Source: an uncultured Fretibacterium sp. (GTDB lineage Bacteria > Synergistota > Synergistia > Synergistales > Aminobacteriaceae). Taken from it: DNA of 63,663 bases. The notes beneath the pieces are model-generated. The model searched no databases, was not told the DNA's origin, and saw only the letters and a list, made by a program, of their open reading frames with translations. How positions within the stretch are numbered: position 1 is the first letter of the stretch; each line of letters begins with the position of its first letter. The position numbers and the translations under genes are program-made. The stretch is from positions 1 to 63,663 of the forward strand of contig CALGHA010000152.1 of assembly GCA_937915835.1 (NCBI GenBank), written 5' to 3'. Below, in pieces: positions 60,785-63,663 of this stretch.

Positions 60785-61045
60785 CTATTCAATTATTGCG
60801 CCGATGTTGCGTAAACTCGAAATGACTTTTTTTACATCGCAAATAACTTTTTCAGCTGGAGTGTTATACCTTTCGCACATTTTTTTTACAAGATCGCGTT
60901 CGGCAATGTCGTTCTCTAATAAAAAAATTATTTCACCCAGAGTATTGCTCCAATTAACTACGCCCGAAAATTTAGATTTTGAAACCGGCACTAAAAAAGC
61001 CTCTTGCCCGTCCATCTTCATTACAAAATTTCTGTTAAGTTTCAT
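60785..61045 (-). CDS. PqqD family protein (RiPP recognition element-like)
   Basis: An 86-residue protein with the PqqD pattern: LNRNFVMKMDGQEAFLVP, then VNWSNTLGEIIFLLEND, the 'N.t...il.ll' core, and ISSLRNIGAIIE at the end. PqqD-type domains bind leader peptides in RiPP maturation or act as adaptors with radical-SAM or kinase proteins. None of those partners is seen within 60-63.7 kb. It may instead act with an unlinked partner. The gene has an SD (AAAGGATC) and its own terminator. An orphan. Confidence 0.8.
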   Translation of the reverse strand: MKLNRNFVMKMDGQEAFLVPVSKSKFSGVVNWSNTLGEIIFLLENDIAERDLVKKMCERYNTPAEKVICDVKKVISSLRNIGAIIE

Positions 61046-61163
61046 GATCGTTTGATCCTTTCATAGCTCTGTATAAATCGGCTATATCGTCAAAAAAATT
61101 TTTTTCGTGCTTACCTGTTCCGCTTTTTATTTTTTATTTACTAAGAGTATCGAACGGGATTAA

Positions 61164-63380
61164 TTATTTATTGAGTGCACTTTTACGGATTTTTAGTATT
61201 TTGTAAACTTTTTCGCGAACATCCCAGCCAAAATTTTCACCGGCATAATTTACAATGTCATCTAATGCTCCGGGATATCCCATGCGTTTTTTACCGGCTT
61301 CACTCATGAATTTATATAAATTTTCATCGTCAATTATTTTTAATGCTGTATTTGCTAATTCATTGGGATTTGCGTTCACTAAAATTTCAGAATCGCCCAA
61401 TAATTTTTTTTGCACCCGTTTACCCTTTTCATCAATCGAAATTACCGGGATTCCTAGACCTGCGCATAATTGGTTTGCTGTTCCGCCGAGTCCTATTAAA
61501 ATTTTTACGCCGTCTGCAGCTTTGGCAATTGTTTTTAAAGTAAGCTCGATTTTTAAATTATTTCTCGTTAAATTTTTGTTTTCATTTTCATATTTCCAGC
61601 CATAAGCCTCACAGCTCGATATAAAATTTTTTAAATCCAGAGTCGGAGCTAACACCATGCGGAATTTAAAATTTCTGGAACTGTTTATTATTTCAGCAGC
61701 ATCCAATAATAATTTTACGTCGTTACAAGCTCTGGACCGCGAACCGGGCAATAATAATATTAAATTTTCAGGCTCGTTTAAATTTTTATTTTCTCCCTCC
61801 AATAAATCCATTACTGGATTGCCGGAATATACTGCTCGTTTGCCTAATTGTTCAGCGCTCCCGGAATCTCTCGCCCAAGTTCTGACAGTAAATTTATTTA
61901 TGATAGCCCGTTCAATTTTCCAGTGGCCGCTTAAATATACAGTTTTCGCCGTCGCAGTAAATAGCGGTCTAGCTCCAGAACCCCATAAAGTGTGCAACAA
62001 TAAATATACATCTCCAACACAAATAGGCGTACGGATTTCATGCGCTAATTTTTTCCAGTCGTTTAACTGCGCTCGAACTTGTTTAAATAATCCCGAACGA
62101 ATATCGCCTATTAAATCTTTTAAACTATATTTCAAAACTCCGCCCGAAGGTGTCACGGATAAAGTTGTTTTAACGTTAAATCCTGCTTTGGTATAAGCAT
62201 CGCCTCGTCCAACTAAAGGAAACGCAAAAATTTCAGATTCCGGAAATCTAGCGCGTAATTTTTTAGCCAGCACAGCCCCGATCGCGTCTTCTCCGTAACC
62301 ATTTGAAGCAACGACAATTTTAGGGCGTAAAGATTTAATAAGCTCGTCAAAAAATTTATTTGGTTCTTTCATGGCTGTACGGATTTCTGGAATTATTACG
62401 GGGATTTTTAAATTAATATTTTTCGGCATGTTATATAAATCTTTTTCGGTGCAAGCCATGACCTTAGCTCCGGATTTTTCGGCCAGGTTATATAAATTTT
62501 CAATATCGCGCAAATTATATTTATGATGATCCTGAAAATTTTTGTGTCCGGTGATCTCTAATCCAAATTTTTTTAACGTCCTCGTAAAACTTTCCGGGCT
62601 TCCTATAGCTGAGAACGCAAATATTTTTTTGCCTGGAGTTGGATTTTTTTCAGTTCCCAATAATTTCCAGCCTTCATGTTTAATTTCAGATTCAAAAATT
62701 TTTGTAGGATTAATATATTTTGTGATGACCTCATAAATTTTTTTTAATTCGTTTTCATCGGCCTGATCAGTTTTTGTTAAAACTATTATATTCGCTCGTG
62801 ATAGTGCACTGATCTTTTCGCGTAAAATCCCGGCTGGAATTAATTTCCCCGAACCAAACGGGCAAGTTGAATCAATTAAAACGATATCTGCATCGCGGGA
62901 TAAATTTTTATGTTGAAAAGCGTCATCGGCTATAACAATTTCGCAACCGTATTCTCTTAACATTTTTATGCCGTCAATTCTTTTTTTTGCGACAGCCACC
63001 GGGACACCGGCTAATCTCTTCGATAATAATAAAGGTTCGTCGCCGGTCATGTCACGGTTTCCGTTACCGTTTTGAATTAAAATCACGTGATTATTTTTGC
63101 CTGTATAACCTCTTGTTACGATTCCCGGTTTAATATTATTTGCGATCATGAACTCGGCGAGCATTTCTACAAAAGGAGTTTTATTAGTTCCGCCGTATGT
63201 TAAATTTCCGACGCTTATTAAAGGTAATGGAGAATCTTCAGTTTTTAAAATTCCATGTCTTCGCAAAAAATCTAAAATTGAAATTGCAAGCCCGCTAATC
63301 CAAGCGAGGGGACTCATAATAAAATTTATAATTCCCGATTTTCTATAACCCCGAACATGACGCATATATATACTAAACAT
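61164..63380 (-). CDS. lpxK: LpxK (tetraacyldisaccharide 4'-kinase) fused to a LpxB-like domain
   Basis: A 738-residue fusion. Residues about 1-350 are LpxK, with the P-loop GNLTYGGTNKTPFVEML (the family usually has GGTGKTP) and KRIDGIKML, DDAFQHKNLSRDADIVLID and VLTKTDQ. From about 355 a second domain, VVASNGYGEDAIGAVLAKKL, FAFPLVGRGDAYTKAGF and AVYSGNPVMDLLEG, matches the lipid-A-disaccharide-synthase-related family (LpxB-like glycosyltransferase fold). LpxK phosphorylates lipid A 4'. The second domain may be a disaccharide synthase or an unknown sugar transferase. A hydrophobic N-terminus (IINFIMSPLAWISGLAISIL) anchors it. It implies an outer membrane. Confidence 0.9.
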   Translation of the reverse strand: MFSIYMRHVRGYRKSGIINFIMSPLAWISGLAISILDFLRRHGILKTEDSPLPLISVGNLTYGGTNKTPFVEMLAEFMIANNIKPGIVTRGYTGKNNHVILIQNGNGNRDMTGDEPLLLSKRLAGVPVAVAKKRIDGIKMLREYGCEIVIADDAFQHKNLSRDADIVLIDSTCPFGSGKLIPAGILREKISALSRANIIVLTKTDQADENELKKIYEVITKYINPTKIFESEIKHEGWKLLGTEKNPTPGKKIFAFSAIGSPESFTRTLKKFGLEITGHKNFQDHHKYNLRDIENLYNLAEKSGAKVMACTEKDLYNMPKNINLKIPVIIPEIRTAMKEPNKFFDELIKSLRPKIVVASNGYGEDAIGAVLAKKLRARFPESEIFAFPLVGRGDAYTKAGFNVKTTLSVTPSGGVLKYSLKDLIGDIRSGLFKQVRAQLNDWKKLAHEIRTPICVGDVYLLLHTLWGSGARPLFTATAKTVYLSGHWKIERAIINKFTVRTWARDSGSAEQLGKRAVYSGNPVMDLLEGENKNLNEPENLILLLPGSRSRACNDVKLLLDAAEIINSSRNFKFRMVLAPTLDLKNFISSCEAYGWKYENENKNLTRNNLKIELTLKTIAKAADGVKILIGLGGTANQLCAGLGIPVISIDEKGKRVQKKLLGDSEILVNANPNELANTALKIIDDENLYKFMSEAGKKRMGYPGALDDIVNYAGENFGWDVREKVYKILKIRKSALNK

Positions 63381-63501
63381 TTATTTTTAAAACTCTCCAG
63401 ACGTTAAATAATTCGATAATTATAATTTATAAAAATTTGTTTATTTGGTATGATCTCAAAAGTATAAATAAAACATAAATTTTAATTTGGAGTAAAAAAA
63501 A

Positions 63502-63663
63502 TTGAGTGAAAAATTAGTAACGTTAATGGCACCTTGTTATAATGCTGAGAGATTCATTGAACGTTTTTTAAATTCGGTTTTGGCACAAAGTTATAAAAAA
63601 ATTCAATTCATCCTAGTGAATGACGGCTCAACAGATAAAACAGAAGAAATTATAAATAATTAC
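63502..63663 (+). CDS. Glycosyltransferase family 2, N-terminus only (runs off the window)
   Basis: The first 54 codons of a GT2-type transferase: VTLMAPCYNAERFIERFLNS, then VLAQSYKKIQFILVNDGSTD. These match the family's first strand and the D-x-D-adjacent VNDGSTD motif. The start is TTG at 63502 after GGAG (63488-63491). It diverges from lpxK. The rest lies beyond the window. Confidence 0.85.
   Translation, partial: MSEKLVTLMAPCYNAERFIERFLNSVLAQSYKKIQFILVNDGSTDKTEEIINNY

Overview
The window looks like chromosome from an anaerobic, diderm (LPS-making) bacterium of the Synergistota type. This is an inference from four things: an LpxK protein fused to a lipid-A-disaccharide-synthase-like domain, exported papain-like proteases carrying strings of putative-Ig repeats, frequent TTG starts, and an overall mix of branched-chain, purine and polyol genes. 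No rRNA is present, so the assignment is tentative. Nearly all of the sequence is coding, and there is one tRNA.

Layout. 0-12 kb is mostly ordinary: a PQQ-propeller protein, an exported M13 peptidase, a sugar formyltransferase, a cytidylate-kinase-like protein, a CCA-nucleotidyltransferase-like pseudoenzyme overlapping mnmE, an exported flavoprotein and ilvBN. 12-17.4 kb is a minus-strand surface-modification locus (two LicD proteins, two nucleotidyltransferases, a HAD phosphatase, an Asp/Glu racemase and a methyltransferase). 17.4-21.3 kb encodes a 1289-residue C1 peptidase. 21.7-24 kb holds purC, purF and tRNA-Leu(TAG). 24-34.6 kb is a polyol/sugar island: KbaZ- and KbaY-type aldolase subunits, a ROK regulator, an RbsBAC-like importer and two dehydrogenases. 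34.7-38 kb is the dTDP-rhamnose operon rfbACDB. 38-43 kb has a promoter-repeat-small ORF-repeat-terminator unit whose repeats look like CRISPR repeats, followed by a 1397-residue RecQ-like/UvrD/PD-(D/E)XK fusion. 43-47.6 kb holds an aminopeptidase, a glycosyltransferase coupled to a DUF4268 protein, a TtcA-like ATPase and an FkbM methyltransferase.

At about 47.6 kb the base composition and codon use change abruptly, and a short-chain dehydrogenase lacks its N-terminus there. The rest (47.6-63.7 kb) is clearly richer in A+T and mostly housekeeping: trpS, a VapBC-like module with two antitoxins, a pseudouridine synthase, an HDOD protein, cmk-plsC-yicC-gmk, ftsH, a HIT protein, a transposase remnant, a MATE exporter, a pyruvyltransferase, a PqqD-like protein, the LpxK fusion and the start of a GT2 glycosyltransferase. 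The change may be a real genomic boundary or an assembly join.

The strongest unusual theme is phase variation of surface chemistry. Five genes carry internal runs of 9-11 G: formyltransferase, racemase, LicC-like nucleotidyltransferase, methyltransferase and a DUF616-type glycosyltransferase. Four are out of frame as sequenced, and each is restored to a full-length protein by changing the run by one G. One is in frame. Most runs are preceded by a similar A/T-rich ACTTAAT-like flank although the genes are unrelated. A sixth gene, the pyruvyltransferase, opens with eight copies of a 5-base repeat, and a nucleotidyltransferase is broken by a 4-base duplication. Together these look like a combinatorial switch for cell-surface glycan decoration. 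The CRISPR-repeat-bracketed small ORF is the second candidate for an undescribed element.
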